Shown: positions 26,767 through 35,719 of the stretch, in pieces | How positions within the stretch are numbered: the first letter of the stretch is position 1 | Layout: each line of letters starts with the position of its first letter | Assembly (NCBI GenBank): GCA_963810775.1 | Contig: CAWEOT010000001.1 | Coordinates: forward strand, 295,152-359,151 | DNA from: DATBVX01 sp963810775 | Lineage (GTDB): Bacteria; Pseudomonadota; Gammaproteobacteria; Steroidobacterales; Steroidobacteraceae | DNA: 64,000 nt | Direction of reading: 5' to 3' | Translations under genes and position numbers: made by a program | The notes under the pieces: model-generated | Seen by the model: only the letters and a program-made list of their open reading frames with translations | The model's database searches: none | What the model was told of the DNA's origin: nothing

Positions 26767-28770
26767 ATGAACTCCAACGCCCTGCTCGCCATCGTATTGC
26801 TGCCGCTGGGCGCCGCCATCGTCGCGGGTCTTTTCGGCCGCATCATTGGTCGGGTCGCCGCTCACACGCTTACGATCGGTGCGGTCGGTGCTTCGCTCGT
26901 GCTCTCATCCATCGTCCTCAAGCAGATGCTGGTCGATGGAGTCCCGACTTACAACGCACCCGTGTACACGTGGCTCGTGAGCGACGGCATCACCGCGCAG
27001 ATCGGATTTCTCATCGACCGGCTCACCGCGCTGATGATGGTGGTGGTGACTTTCGTCTCCTTCTGCGTGCACGTCTACACGATTGGCTACATGGCGGACG
27101 ATGACGGCTACCAGCGCTTCTTCAGCTACATCTCGCTCTTTACGTTCTCGATGCTGATGCTGGTGATGTCGAACAACTTCCTGCAGCTTTTCTTCGGTTG
27201 GGAAGCGGTCGGCGTCGTTTCGTATCTTCTGATCGGCTTCTGGTACACGCGCCCGAGCGCCATCTTTGCGAATCTCAAAGCGTTCATCGTCAATCGGATC
27301 GGGGACTTCGGCTTCATCATCGGCATCGCGGCGATTGTGTATTTCGCCAACTCGCTCGACTACCAGGCGGTATTCGCCCAGGCGCCGCAGATCGCGGGTG
27401 AGAGCCTGCAAGTCGCTCAGAATCACACCTGGTCGGCGATGACCCTGATCTGCGTCTGTCTGTTCATCGGCGCGATGGGCAAATCGGCGCAGATGCCCTT
27501 GCATGTGTGGTTGCCTGACTCGATGGAAGGTCCTACACCGATCTCGGCGCTGATCCACGCGGCGACCATGGTGACGGCGGGCATTTTCATGGTGGCGCGC
27601 ATGTCACCGCTGTTCGAGTACTCCGAGGCGGCGCTCAGCTTCGTGCTGGTCGTAGGCGCAACGACGGCGTTCTTCATGGGCTTGCTCGGCATCGTGAACA
27701 ACGACATCAAGCGCGTGATTGCGTACTCGACCCTTTCGCAACTTGGCTACATGACGGTCGCGCTCGGTGCATCGGCGTACGGCGCCGGGATCTTCCACCT
27801 GATGACGCACGCCTTCTTCAAAGCGTTGCTGTTCCTTGCCGCGGGCTCAGTGATTATCGCGCTTCACCACGAGCAGGACATGCGCAAAATGGGCGGGCTC
27901 TACAAGTACATGAAGATCACCGCCATCACCTCCTGGATCGGTGCACTGGCGCTCATCGGGACGCCGTTCTTCTCGGGATTCTATTCCAAGGACGCGATCA
28001 TCGAGGCCGTGCACGAGTCACATCGCTGGGGTGCCCACTATGCGTACTGGTGTGTGCTGCTCGGCGTCTTCGTCACGGCGCTCTACACCTTCCGCATGAT
28101 CTTTCTGACATTCCACGGGCCGGAGCGTTTTGCGCATGCGGGGGAGGGCGGTCACGGACACGAGCCGCAGCACGACTCACATGGCGGCCACGATCACAAA
28201 CCCCACGAGAGCCCCTGGGTGGTCACCGTGCCGCTCATCATGCTGGCCATTCCGTCGGTGATCATTGGTTATTACACCGTCTCGCCGGTCCTCTTCGGGG
28301 ATTACTTCGGCAAGGCGATCTTTGTCCTCGAGCACAACAATGTGATCGGCGAGCTCGCGCATGAATTTCACGGGCCGGCAAGCTTCGCGCTGCACGCTCT
28401 CCAGTCAGCTCCTTTCTGGCTGGCCGCCGCCGGGGTCTTCACCGCGTACCTGTTCTTCCTCCGCAATCCGTCGTGGGCGGATGCGGTACAGCGTCGCCTG
28501 CAAGCGCTCTACGTGCTGCTGACGAACAAGTATTACTTCGACTGGTTCAACGAGAACGTAATCGCGCCACTGGCACGCGGGATCGGGCGCCTGTTCTGGA
28601 AGGTGGGCGATGAGATCCTGATCGACGGCGTCGCGGTCAATGGCTCGGCGCGCGGCATTGGCGTCATGGCCTCCGTCCTGCGGCATGTGCAGTCGGGGTA
28701 TCTGTATCACTACGCGTTCGCAATGATCATCGGCCTGTCGGCGCTGCTTGCCTGGCTGCTGACTCGATAA
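26767..28770 (+). CDS. nuoL: NADH-quinone oxidoreductase subunit L
   Basis: NuoL is the distal antiporter-like proton-pumping subunit with the long lateral helix. The 667-residue protein has about 16 helices. Conserved features are FFGWEAVGVVSYLLIGFWY and GAMGKSAQMPLHVWLPDSMEGPTP split across the proton channel, with HAATMVTAG following. A His-rich loop (about residues 460-480, HGHEPQHDSHGGHDHKPH) is an insertion common to this subunit. nuoM follows after 13 bases. Confidence 0.96.
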   Translation: MNSNALLAIVLLPLGAAIVAGLFGRIIGRVAAHTLTIGAVGASLVLSSIVLKQMLVDGVPTYNAPVYTWLVSDGITAQIGFLIDRLTALMMVVVTFVSFCVHVYTIGYMADDDGYQRFFSYISLFTFSMLMLVMSNNFLQLFFGWEAVGVVSYLLIGFWYTRPSAIFANLKAFIVNRIGDFGFIIGIAAIVYFANSLDYQAVFAQAPQIAGESLQVAQNHTWSAMTLICVCLFIGAMGKSAQMPLHVWLPDSMEGPTPISALIHAATMVTAGIFMVARMSPLFEYSEAALSFVLVVGATTAFFMGLLGIVNNDIKRVIAYSTLSQLGYMTVALGASAYGAGIFHLMTHAFFKALLFLAAGSVIIALHHEQDMRKMGGLYKYMKITAITSWIGALALIGTPFFSGFYSKDAIIEAVHESHRWGAHYAYWCVLLGVFVTALYTFRMIFLTFHGPERFAHAGEGGHGHEPQHDSHGGHDHKPHESPWVVTVPLIMLAIPSVIIGYYTVSPVLFGDYFGKAIFVLEHNNVIGELAHEFHGPASFALHALQSAPFWLAAAGVFTAYLFFLRNPSWADAVQRRLQALYVLLTNKYYFDWFNENVIAPLARGIGRLFWKVGDEILIDGVAVNGSARGIGVMASVLRHVQSGYLYHYAFAMIIGLSALLAWLLTR

Positions 28771-28783
28771 GAAAAGGAGAATC

Positions 28784-30304
28784 ATGCCGAGCGGGATGGG
28801 GCTGCTGAGCCTTCTGATCTGGTTGCCGATCGCGGCGGGGCTGCTGATCCTCATCGTCGGTGAGGGCAGGGCACCGCTCGGCCGTTGGATCGCGCTCATC
28901 GCATCCCTGGGGACGCTCATCGCATGCGTTCCGCTCTACACAGGATTCGATGGCGCAAGCGCCGCCCCGCAGTTCCCCGAACGCTTCCCGTGGATCACGG
29001 CCTTTCGCTCCGACTATTACCTCGGCGTCGATGGCATCTCGATGCCACTCATCCTCCTGACCTCGTTCATGACGGTACCGGTGGTGATCGCGGGTTGGAC
29101 GGTGATCGAGAAGCGCGTGTCGCAGTACTTCGCGTCGTTCCTGATCATGGAGGGGTTGATGAACGGGGTGTTCGCCGCCCAGGACGCACTCCTCTTCTAT
29201 GTGTTCTGGGAAGCGATGCTGATCCCGATGTTCATCATCATCGGGGTGTGGGGCGGGCCGCGCCGTGTATACGCAACCATCAAGTTCTTCCTGTACACGT
29301 TCCTTGGCTCCGTGTTCATGCTGGTCGCATTGATCTACCTGTATCTGCAGAGCGGCAGCTACGAAATCGCTGCCTTCCAGGCGCAGCCGCTCGGCTTGAC
29401 GGCGCAACTCCTTATCTTCTTGGCTTTCCTGCTCGCGTTCGCCGTGAAGGTACCGATGGTACCGGTGCATACCTGGTTGCCGGACGCCCATGTCGAAGCG
29501 CCGACCGGCGGCTCGGTCATCCTCGCCGCGATCATGTTGAAGATGGGGGGTTACGGCTTCCTGCGTTTCAGCCTGCCCATCACGCCTGATGCGAGTCGTG
29601 AGCTCGACTGGCTGATGATCACGCTCTCGCTGGTGGCGGTCGTGTACATCGGCTTCGTGGCACTCGTGCAGCAGGACATGAAGAAGCTGATCGCCTACTC
29701 CTCGATTGCGCACATGGGCTTTGTCACCCTCGGTTCATTCATCGCCTTCGACATCTACGCGAATACCGGCATGCTCCAGGGCGCTGCCATGGGCATCGAT
29801 GGCGCGATGGTACAGATGATTTCGCACGGCCTGATCTCGGGCGCGCTGTTCCTGTGTGTTGGCGTCATGTACGACCGTCTGCACAGTCGCGAAATCAGTG
29901 CCTACGGTGGCGTGATCAATACGATGCCGAAGTTCGCCGCGCTCATGGTGTTGTTCGCGCTGGCTAATTCTGGTCTGCCCGCAACATCGGGCTTCGTGGG
30001 AGAGTTCCTCGTCATCGTCGCGAGCTTCAAGGCGAACATCTGGTATGCGGTGCTCGCTGGCACAACTCTCGTGCTGGGCGCGTCCTACACGCTGTGGCTC
30101 GTCAAGCGTGTGATCTTCGGGCCGGTGGCAAACGATGGCGTAGCCGCGCTGCAGGATCTCAATGCCCGCGAGTTCCTCGTGCTCGGTGTGCTCGCGATTG
30201 CGGTATTGCTCCTGGGCGTGTGGCCTGCGCCACTCCTGGACAGCATGCACGGCACGGTCGAGCACCTGGTCCAGCAGATCACGACTTCGAAGCTCGGAAG
30301 CTGA
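28784..30304 (+). CDS. nuoM: NADH-quinone oxidoreductase subunit M
   Basis: NuoM is an antiporter-like proton-pumping subunit. The 506-residue protein has about 14 helices, the channel Glu in YVFWEAMLIPMFIIIG and the Lys-containing KVPMVPVHTWLPDAHVEAPT block. YSSIAHMGFVTLG is also present. It follows an AAGGAGA ribosome site and ends 3 bases before nuoN. Confidence 0.96.
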   Translation: MPSGMGLLSLLIWLPIAAGLLILIVGEGRAPLGRWIALIASLGTLIACVPLYTGFDGASAAPQFPERFPWITAFRSDYYLGVDGISMPLILLTSFMTVPVVIAGWTVIEKRVSQYFASFLIMEGLMNGVFAAQDALLFYVFWEAMLIPMFIIIGVWGGPRRVYATIKFFLYTFLGSVFMLVALIYLYLQSGSYEIAAFQAQPLGLTAQLLIFLAFLLAFAVKVPMVPVHTWLPDAHVEAPTGGSVILAAIMLKMGGYGFLRFSLPITPDASRELDWLMITLSLVAVVYIGFVALVQQDMKKLIAYSSIAHMGFVTLGSFIAFDIYANTGMLQGAAMGIDGAMVQMISHGLISGALFLCVGVMYDRLHSREISAYGGVINTMPKFAALMVLFALANSGLPATSGFVGEFLVIVASFKANIWYAVLAGTTLVLGASYTLWLVKRVIFGPVANDGVAALQDLNAREFLVLGVLAIAVLLLGVWPAPLLDSMHGTVEHLVQQITTSKLGS

Positions 30305-30307
30305 GGC

Positions 30308-31777
30308 ATGGATTTCACCGCCATCAATCTGGTCCCCGCATACGCCGAGCTGTTCGTCCTCGTGGCAGCGTGCCTCATCCTGCTGATCGATCTGTTTCTG
30401 AGCGACCAGCAGCGGTGGGTTACGGCGACGTTGACACTGGCGACGCTCGCCGGCGCGGCTCTCATAACGACGTATGTCTCGGGCGTGAGCGAGCGGGTTG
30501 TCACATTCAACGGCATGTTTGTCGCCGACCCGATGGGCGACGTGCTGAAACTCTTCCTCTACCTCGTGGTGGGCGTCGCGCTGCTGTATGCGCGCAACTA
30601 TCTCACCAAGCGCGAACTCTTTCGCGGCGAGTACTACGTGCTGTCGCTGCTCGCGATGCTCGGCATCATGGTGATCATCTCGGGCAATAGCCTCCTGACG
30701 ATCTACCTGGGAGTTGAGCTGCAAGCCCTGGCGCTTTACGCGATGGTGGCGTTCAACCGCGAGTCGGGTGTGTCCGCAGAAGCCGCGATGAAGTACTTCG
30801 TGCTCGGCGCGATTGCTTCGGGGACGTTGCTCTATGGCATTTCTATCATCTACGGTGTAACCGGAACGTTCGCGCTGGACGACGTGGCCCGCACGCTGAC
30901 CGAGAGCTCGGCGAGTGATGTCGGCCTCTTGTTTGGGGTCGCATTCATCGTTGTCGGCGTCGCATTCAAATTCGGTGCCGTGCCATTCCACATGTGGATC
31001 CCGGACGTGTACCACGGGGCGCCGACGTCGGTGACCTTGTTCCTGGGATCAGCGCCCAAGATCGCATCCTTTGCGTTCGCGATCCGGGTGCTTGCTGAAG
31101 GCCTGGCGGCGACGGGCTCGGCCTGGTCCGACATGCTCACGATTCTGTCAGTGCTGTCGATGGCCTTAGGCAACGTGGTCGCGATCGCGCAGACCAACAT
31201 CAAGCGCATGCTGGCGTACTCGACCATCTCGCACGTCGGCTTCATCCTGCTCGGCATCCTCGCCGGCACGCAGCAGGGCTACCAGGCCGCCATGTTCTAC
31301 ACGCTCTCGTACGTGATCATGGCACTCGGTTCCTTCGGCATGATTCTGTTTCTCAGTCGCCAGGGCTTCGAGGCAGATCAGCTGGATGACTTCAAGGGCC
31401 TCGGCCAGCGCAGCCCGTGGTTTGCCGCAGTGATGCTGATGCTGATGTTCTCAACGGCCGGCGTGCCGCCATTCATCGGCTTCTTTGCGAAGTTCTACGT
31501 CATTCTCGCGGTACTGGACCAGGGCATGGCGTGGCTCGCCGCCGTGGCGGTGTTCTTCTCGGTGATCGGCGCCTTCTACTACATCCGCGTCGTGAAGCTG
31601 ATGTATTTCGACGACCCGCAGGATACGAGCCCGATCGAGGCCGATCGCTCGATGCGCTTCATGCTGAGCCTCAACGGGCTCGCGGTGCTGGTGCTGGGGA
31701 TAGTGCCGGGGTGGCTTTTTAATCTCGTTGCCCAGACCTGCTGCTCGACGCACCTCGTGGCGCACGCGCTGCGGTGA
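30308..31777 (+). CDS. nuoN: NADH-quinone oxidoreductase subunit N
   Basis: NuoN is the third antiporter-like subunit and closes the operon. The 489-residue protein has the channel motifs GVELQALALYAMVAFNR, KFGAVPFHMWIPDVYHGAP and YSTISHVGFILLG. The normal family ending (GIVPGWLFNLVAQ) is followed by an unusual Cys/His-containing tail. The stop at 31775-31777 lies 11 bases before a truncated initiator-tRNA 3' end, so the original C-terminus may have been altered by an insertion at that point. Confidence 0.95.
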   Translation: MDFTAINLVPAYAELFVLVAACLILLIDLFLSDQQRWVTATLTLATLAGAALITTYVSGVSERVVTFNGMFVADPMGDVLKLFLYLVVGVALLYARNYLTKRELFRGEYYVLSLLAMLGIMVIISGNSLLTIYLGVELQALALYAMVAFNRESGVSAEAAMKYFVLGAIASGTLLYGISIIYGVTGTFALDDVARTLTESSASDVGLLFGVAFIVVGVAFKFGAVPFHMWIPDVYHGAPTSVTLFLGSAPKIASFAFAIRVLAEGLAATGSAWSDMLTILSVLSMALGNVVAIAQTNIKRMLAYSTISHVGFILLGILAGTQQGYQAAMFYTLSYVIMALGSFGMILFLSRQGFEADQLDDFKGLGQRSPWFAAVMLMLMFSTAGVPPFIGFFAKFYVILAVLDQGMAWLAAVAVFFSVIGAFYYIRVVKLMYFDDPQDTSPIEADRSMRFMLSLNGLAVLVLGIVPGWLFNLVAQTCCSTHLVAHALR

Positions 31778-31788
31778 GCGTGCGGCCG

Positions 31789-31817
31789 CGCAGGTTCAGA
31801 TCCTGCCCCCGCCACCA
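31789..31817 (+). repeat. Truncated initiator-tRNA 3' end (att-like)
   Basis: These 29 bases match the T arm, acceptor 3' strand and CCA end of the intact initiator tRNA at 41703-41779 in 27 of 29 positions. The 5' half of a tRNA is absent. The fragment directly follows nuoN and marks the left edge of the accessory region, as expected for an attachment-site remnant of an element integrated at metY. Confidence 0.7.
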
Positions 31818-32040
31818 TCCAATTTTGCGGCCCCGGTTCCGCACACCTTCAGCGTCGGGGCAGGTAATTTCAGCTCCGCGAACACTTCGCCCCCGCGGTG
31901 AATCAGCGGAATCTGCTCGAACGACCGCCTCAGCACTGCCCGGGCGGCGGGCGGGTCCTCGGCCAACAGCCGCGCGACGCTCGCTGTTCTGGCGAATTGG
32001 GAATGGGCTGCGGCGCTTCGCGCGCAAGTCTTTGCAGTTG
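31796..32040 (-). pseudogene. C-terminal coding remnant, possibly of a site-specific recombinase
   Basis: Minus-strand translation gives a clean, start-less stretch of about 80 residues (QFARTASVARLLAEDPPAARAVLRRSF, then a beta-like tail) ending at a stop inside the truncated tRNA. Helical LLAEDPPAARAVLRR followed by a short beta region recalls the C-terminal end of large serine recombinases, but the match is from memory and weak. Nothing else is visible between nuoN and 32217. The 399 bases after the tRNA fragment otherwise look non-coding. Confidence 0.3.
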
Positions 32041-32216
32041 ATTGCCGTGTTCGGGGGCTTAGGCTAACTGTGGTACATCAACCGCTAACCCCACCGCCGG
32101 TATCGATCCCGTCTCAACGAGGGCAACATAGACAACGAGACGCACGGCACCCAACGAACGGTGCCCGTCACCTATGCACGCAAAACGGCGGGGCGTCACG
32201 CCCCGAGAGGTGATCC

Positions 32217-32705
32217 ATGAATCTTGATCGAGTGAGCCAGGGTGTGCAGCTCGCGGCCAACTTTGGCGTCATCCTGTCCATAATGTTTCTCGCCTACCAG
32301 ATTGGCGAGCAACGCGAGCTGATGAAGGCGCAAACCCGCACTGCGATCTCCTCGGAGGTCATTGGGCTGCTGGTCTCCGAAGCGACCGACGAGGGCCTCT
32401 TGAGCGCGGAGCGTCGCAGCAACGACGGTGAAGAGCTCTCACCGGACGATCGGTTTCGACTGGATCGGATATCGCGCGCCTACTTTCGCTACTGGGAAAA
32501 CGTGCACTACCAGTACCGCAACGGGCTGTACGACGAGACGGAGTTCGCGGGAGCGCGCGAAGGCTGGAAGTACCGATTGAGCCGTCCAGGGGTCGCGGCA
32601 ATCTGGTGCGATCAGGTGGCGCTGTATTCACCCGAGTTCGTAGCGGAGATCGAGCGCCTCTTGCCCTCAGGTTCCAGTTGTGCCAAAGCGGCCAACCCGC
32701 GCTAA
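32217..32705 (+). CDS. Hypothetical membrane-anchored protein
   Basis: The 162-residue protein starts at an ATG preceded by GAGAGGTG. It has one N-terminal membrane helix (about residues 12-30, LAANFGVILSIMFLAYQI) and a cytoplasmic helical domain. That domain has conserved-looking aromatic residues (FRYWENVHYQYRNGLYDE) and ends with two cysteines that could pair. Small proteins of this layout, with a TM helix followed by a domain containing W, E and Y, are widespread in proteobacteria but have no assigned function. It stands alone, transcribed toward the minus-strand aldo/keto reductase. Confidence 0.75.
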   Translation: MNLDRVSQGVQLAANFGVILSIMFLAYQIGEQRELMKAQTRTAISSEVIGLLVSEATDEGLLSAERRSNDGEELSPDDRFRLDRISRAYFRYWENVHYQYRNGLYDETEFAGAREGWKYRLSRPGVAAIWCDQVALYSPEFVAEIERLLPSGSSCAKAANPR

Positions 32706-32794
32706 ACGTCCACGAAGCATGGCCGCGTCGACGTGGACTGTGCCGACGATTTAGCACCCGTGCCTGAGCGGGATTCGTCGAGTCCGTGGCTTGG

Positions 32795-33772
32795 TCAACG
32801 GTCAATTACGGCCATGTTTCTTTCGTCGTGGCGCTCGCCGGCGGCCGGCGTCAGGTTGTTCAGCCGCTCGATCTGCCCGGCGCTCAGTTCAACGCGGTCG
32901 GCGGCGGTGTTCTCCTCGACGCGTGCGACGCGCTTGGTGCCGGGAATCGGGGCGATGTCGTCGCCCTGCGCGAGCAGCCAGGCCAAAGCGATTTGCGCCG
33001 GTGTTGCACCCGCCTCTGCGGCAACCGCCTTGACCTCGTCGACGATGCGCAGGTTGCGCTGGAAGTTCTCGCCGGTGAAGCGCGGGTTGGTCTTGCGCCA
33101 GTCGTTGTCGGAGAGCTGCTCGGGCGAGCGGATTTCGCCGGTTAGGAAGCCGTGGCCGAGCGGCGAGTAGGGAACGAAGCCGATGCCCAGCTCGCGCAGC
33201 AGCGGCAGCAGTTCCGCCTCAGGGTCACGCGTCCACAGCGAGTACTCGGTCTGCAGCGCAGCGATCGGATGCACGGCATGGGCGCGGCGGATCGTGGCGG
33301 GGCCGGCCTCGGATAAGCCGATGTAGCGAACCTTGCCCTCGGCGACCAGCCGGGCCAACGCGCCGACGGTGTCTTCGATGGGCGTGTTTGGATCGACGCG
33401 GTGCTGATAGTACAGGTCGATGTGGTCGGTACCGAGCCGCTTCAGCGACCCCTCGACTGCGGTGCGGATGTTGGCCGGACTACTGTCGAGGACGCCGGGG
33501 CCGCCGCCGGCGTGAGAGACAATGCCGAACTTCGTCGCCAGCACGACCTCGTCGCGCCGGCCCTTGATGGCCCGACCCACCAACTCCTCGTTGGCGTACG
33601 GGCCGTAGATCTCCGCCGTGTCGATGTGGGTGACGCCAAGATCGAGCGCGCGGTGGATCGTGCGAATGGATTCGGCGTCGCTTCCCGCGCCGATGTTGTA
33701 GTAACCGGACATCGACATGGCGCCGAGTCCTATGCGGGACACGTGGAGCCCGCCGATCGAGATGTGCTTCAT
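32795..33772 (-). CDS. Aldo/keto reductase
   Basis: The 325-residue protein is an NADPH-dependent aldo/keto reductase. The catalytic tetrad is visible: Asp in HIDTAEIYG, Tyr in the same block, Lys in VLATKFGI and His in LYYQHRVD. The C-terminal cofactor loop is PIPGTKRVARVEEN. Overall it resembles the YakC/AKR13-type oxidoreductases that reduce aldehydes or ketones; the natural substrate cannot be read from sequence. Several independent codon-perfect motifs indicate an intact gene. It is monocistronic. Confidence 0.93.
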   Translation of the reverse strand: MKHISIGGLHVSRIGLGAMSMSGYYNIGAGSDAESIRTIHRALDLGVTHIDTAEIYGPYANEELVGRAIKGRRDEVVLATKFGIVSHAGGGPGVLDSSPANIRTAVEGSLKRLGTDHIDLYYQHRVDPNTPIEDTVGALARLVAEGKVRYIGLSEAGPATIRRAHAVHPIAALQTEYSLWTRDPEAELLPLLRELGIGFVPYSPLGHGFLTGEIRSPEQLSDNDWRKTNPRFTGENFQRNLRIVDEVKAVAAEAGATPAQIALAWLLAQGDDIAPIPGTKRVARVEENTAADRVELSAGQIERLNNLTPAAGERHDERNMAVIDR

Positions 33773-34275
33773 GGTGTTTCGTTCCTGACTGGGTCAAATC
33801 GACGAGGCCAGTGTCGGCTTGGCGCGTCGCGACTGTTTGCCAGATTCGCCGACATTCTTGCCCGAAATGACGAATGATGCTCGACGCTGCTCGTATGATG
33901 CAGGATCGGGTGTACGCTTCGACAGTCGCAGAACCGGCGGGAAATCACGCATGAGTAAGCAATTGATGCGGATGAGCGCGGCCGCTCCGGCCGTTGCGCG
34001 GCTGGCGCGGGCAATCGAACGTTTTGCCCAATCCGACGGCTGGTCTTTCTGTGTGTTTGCACGCCACCATTCGATCCAAGCGCATACGTGAATTTGGAAG
34101 AAAAGCGCAGTTCCTAGTCGGACGCTATCGGGGTATGAGTCCGCGGGCGAGACGGCGCCCGAACCGGGCCGCGCGTTGCGCGAGGTCAGGGGCGACGGCA
34201 TGATGCGGGATGGACCCATTCTGTGATCACGCCATCACTATCACCGCCAGCGGAACGTCAGGCGGTGTGCACACC
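33773..34275. other. Gap without a convincing gene
   Basis: Between the aldo/keto reductase start and the secreted protein at 34276 I see only short, mutually overlapping open frames with no recognisable motifs. A plus-strand frame (33954-34091) encoding about 45 residues could be the start of a lost regulator, but this cannot be supported. Confidence 0.3.
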
Positions 34276-34812
34276 ATGCGCGTGAAGCACTGCAGGTTGT
34301 TTGTCTGGGCTGCGGCCGCATTGGCAAGCGCACTACTTTCCGAGGCACGAGCGGAGGACTATTGGGGGACGCCGAGCGCAAACGCGGACGCGGATGCAAA
34401 GCGCGCTTTCGTAGCAGTGGACGCCGAATCAATTGTGGAGGCCGACGGCCTTCGCAGCGCGTGGGTGTTTTTCTTTGTGGGGACCACTAGAGAAATTGCT
34501 CGCGTGACGGGCATCCGGTACTCACTGCGGTGTGGTGCCAACGAACAGGCTGAGCGTCAACACGTTGAATACGACCCAATGACGCTGACGGTCCAAAAAC
34601 AGACGCAAACGTCGCAAATGGAGTTTGTATCTCCCGTTCCTCAATCAGTGCAAACCTCGCTGTTCGCTTTCATTTGCACGTTCCGTGCGGCGGATATACC
34701 GACGGGCGAGATGGTCTACCGCAACTTCATGCACGTTAAAGGTAAAACGCTGCAAGACGTGCGAGTAGTGGCCCTCCAGGTCTTCAGCCTGATGGCGACA
34801 CCGGCTTCCTAG
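34276..34812 (+). CDS. Secreted protein of surface-adhesin E-like type
   Basis: The ATG at 34276 gives 178 residues starting with a clear signal peptide (MRVKHCRLFVWAAAALASALL followed by SEARAED). The mature domain has FVAVDAESIVEADGLRSAWVFF, then a Cys-containing core and a beta-rich region. This pattern resembles small periplasmic proteins of the surface-adhesin E type, in which a VD..SI strand is followed by a W strand and a Cys. Function is unknown. An earlier in-frame ATG (34210) would bury the signal peptide and is not used. Confidence 0.65.
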   Translation: MRVKHCRLFVWAAAALASALLSEARAEDYWGTPSANADADAKRAFVAVDAESIVEADGLRSAWVFFFVGTTREIARVTGIRYSLRCGANEQAERQHVEYDPMTLTVQKQTQTSQMEFVSPVPQSVQTSLFAFICTFRAADIPTGEMVYRNFMHVKGKTLQDVRVVALQVFSLMATPAS

Positions 34813-34999
34813 CTGCTGCAATCATGGCGACTGGTTAGGTTGCGCAAGAGTGAGCAAACGGCTGCGTGTCCTCGTACCGCACTTTCGCGACAAGCGGTAA
34901 CCAGGCCAGCCGCAAGCGCTGCGCCACATCGAAACGTCGAGACGAAAGTTTCCGACGGTAGCGAGCCGGCGTGCGAGTCCGGGGCAAGAGTGACAGACC

Positions 35000-35671
35000 C
35001 TAGGACGCGGGTTGAATCAGCGCGGCGTCATTGTGCTTGAGGGAATTGATGCGCGGGCTGACTGCGTACGCTTCCATCCATTCTGCAGGATAGGGGGCCA
35101 AGACCCCGCGCGCCTGCTCCGGTGTCGCGGTCAGCCAGGTGTTGCAGTGCTTGCGGCGGAGGATCGCGGGCATGCGCCGCTCGACGTTGTCGATGCCCGC
35201 GACCAGCGAGTTCGCAGGGACGGTGACAATGGCGCAGCTCTCGATGACGTCGTGGTCATCCCCCTCCGAGCGATCCCACACCGCCGCGATCCCGAATACC
35301 GACCGGTCGAGGAGACGGATGAAGAACGGTCGTTTGAATTTCTCCGATGTGAGCTGCCAGGCATAGAAGCCGGCGGCGGGTAGGATGCAACGCTGGCTGT
35401 TCTGCCACGGCTCGCGATAGTCCGGGTCCCGTTCGATGAGCTCGATGCCGGCATACGGGGCGTCGTTGTCACTCGGCTGGCCCTCGGCGGCTGCGGGTAT
35501 CAACCCCCAACGCATCGTCACGCCCTCGGCCTTCCCGTCGTGCATGCGGATTGCCGGCACAAACTGCGGAAACGACACATTGAAGCTGGCCGTGAATCGC
35601 CACCAGCACTGGGCGGGCATGAATTCCCGCTCCGTGGTGGCCTGATCCGGCAGGACATATCGCTCGACCAT
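35000..35671 (-). CDS. SRAP-fold (HMCES/YedK-like) protein with degenerate active site
   Basis: SRAP proteins such as YedK and HMCES crosslink to abasic sites in single-stranded DNA through Cys2. The 223-residue frame keeps the family fold motifs FNVSFPQFVPAIR, VTMRWGLIPA (about 51-60), QRCILPAAGFYAW, IESCAIVTVPAN and RMPAIL. By eye the catalytic residues are replaced: residue 2 is Val instead of Cys (MVERYV for the usual MCGRY), the Glu of GFYEW is Ala104, and the His before the RMP motif is Asp161. The codons were read directly and no alternative start supplies a Cys2. It is probably not an abasic-site crosslinker. Its role is unknown. Confidence 0.85.
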   Translation of the reverse strand: MVERYVLPDQATTEREFMPAQCWWRFTASFNVSFPQFVPAIRMHDGKAEGVTMRWGLIPAAAEGQPSDNDAPYAGIELIERDPDYREPWQNSQRCILPAAGFYAWQLTSEKFKRPFFIRLLDRSVFGIAAVWDRSEGDDHDVIESCAIVTVPANSLVAGIDNVERRMPAILRRKHCNTWLTATPEQARGVLAPYPAEWMEAYAVSPRINSLKHNDAALIQPAS

Positions 35672-35719
35672 GGGAGCGAAGCCTAAAGGCGGCGCGGGCG
35701 CGAAAGTGTGAGGCGCAAC

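Noticed and set aside
31738..31817. A complete tRNA ending at 31817
   Set aside because: The T arm and acceptor end are good, but no matching 5' acceptor strand, D arm or anticodon arm precedes them; the upstream bases are nuoN coding sequence.
31719..32027. Minus-strand frame whose product ends with a WWRGQDLNLRG-like stretch
   Set aside because: Such peptides come from translating the antisense of a tRNA end; they are a common false gene.
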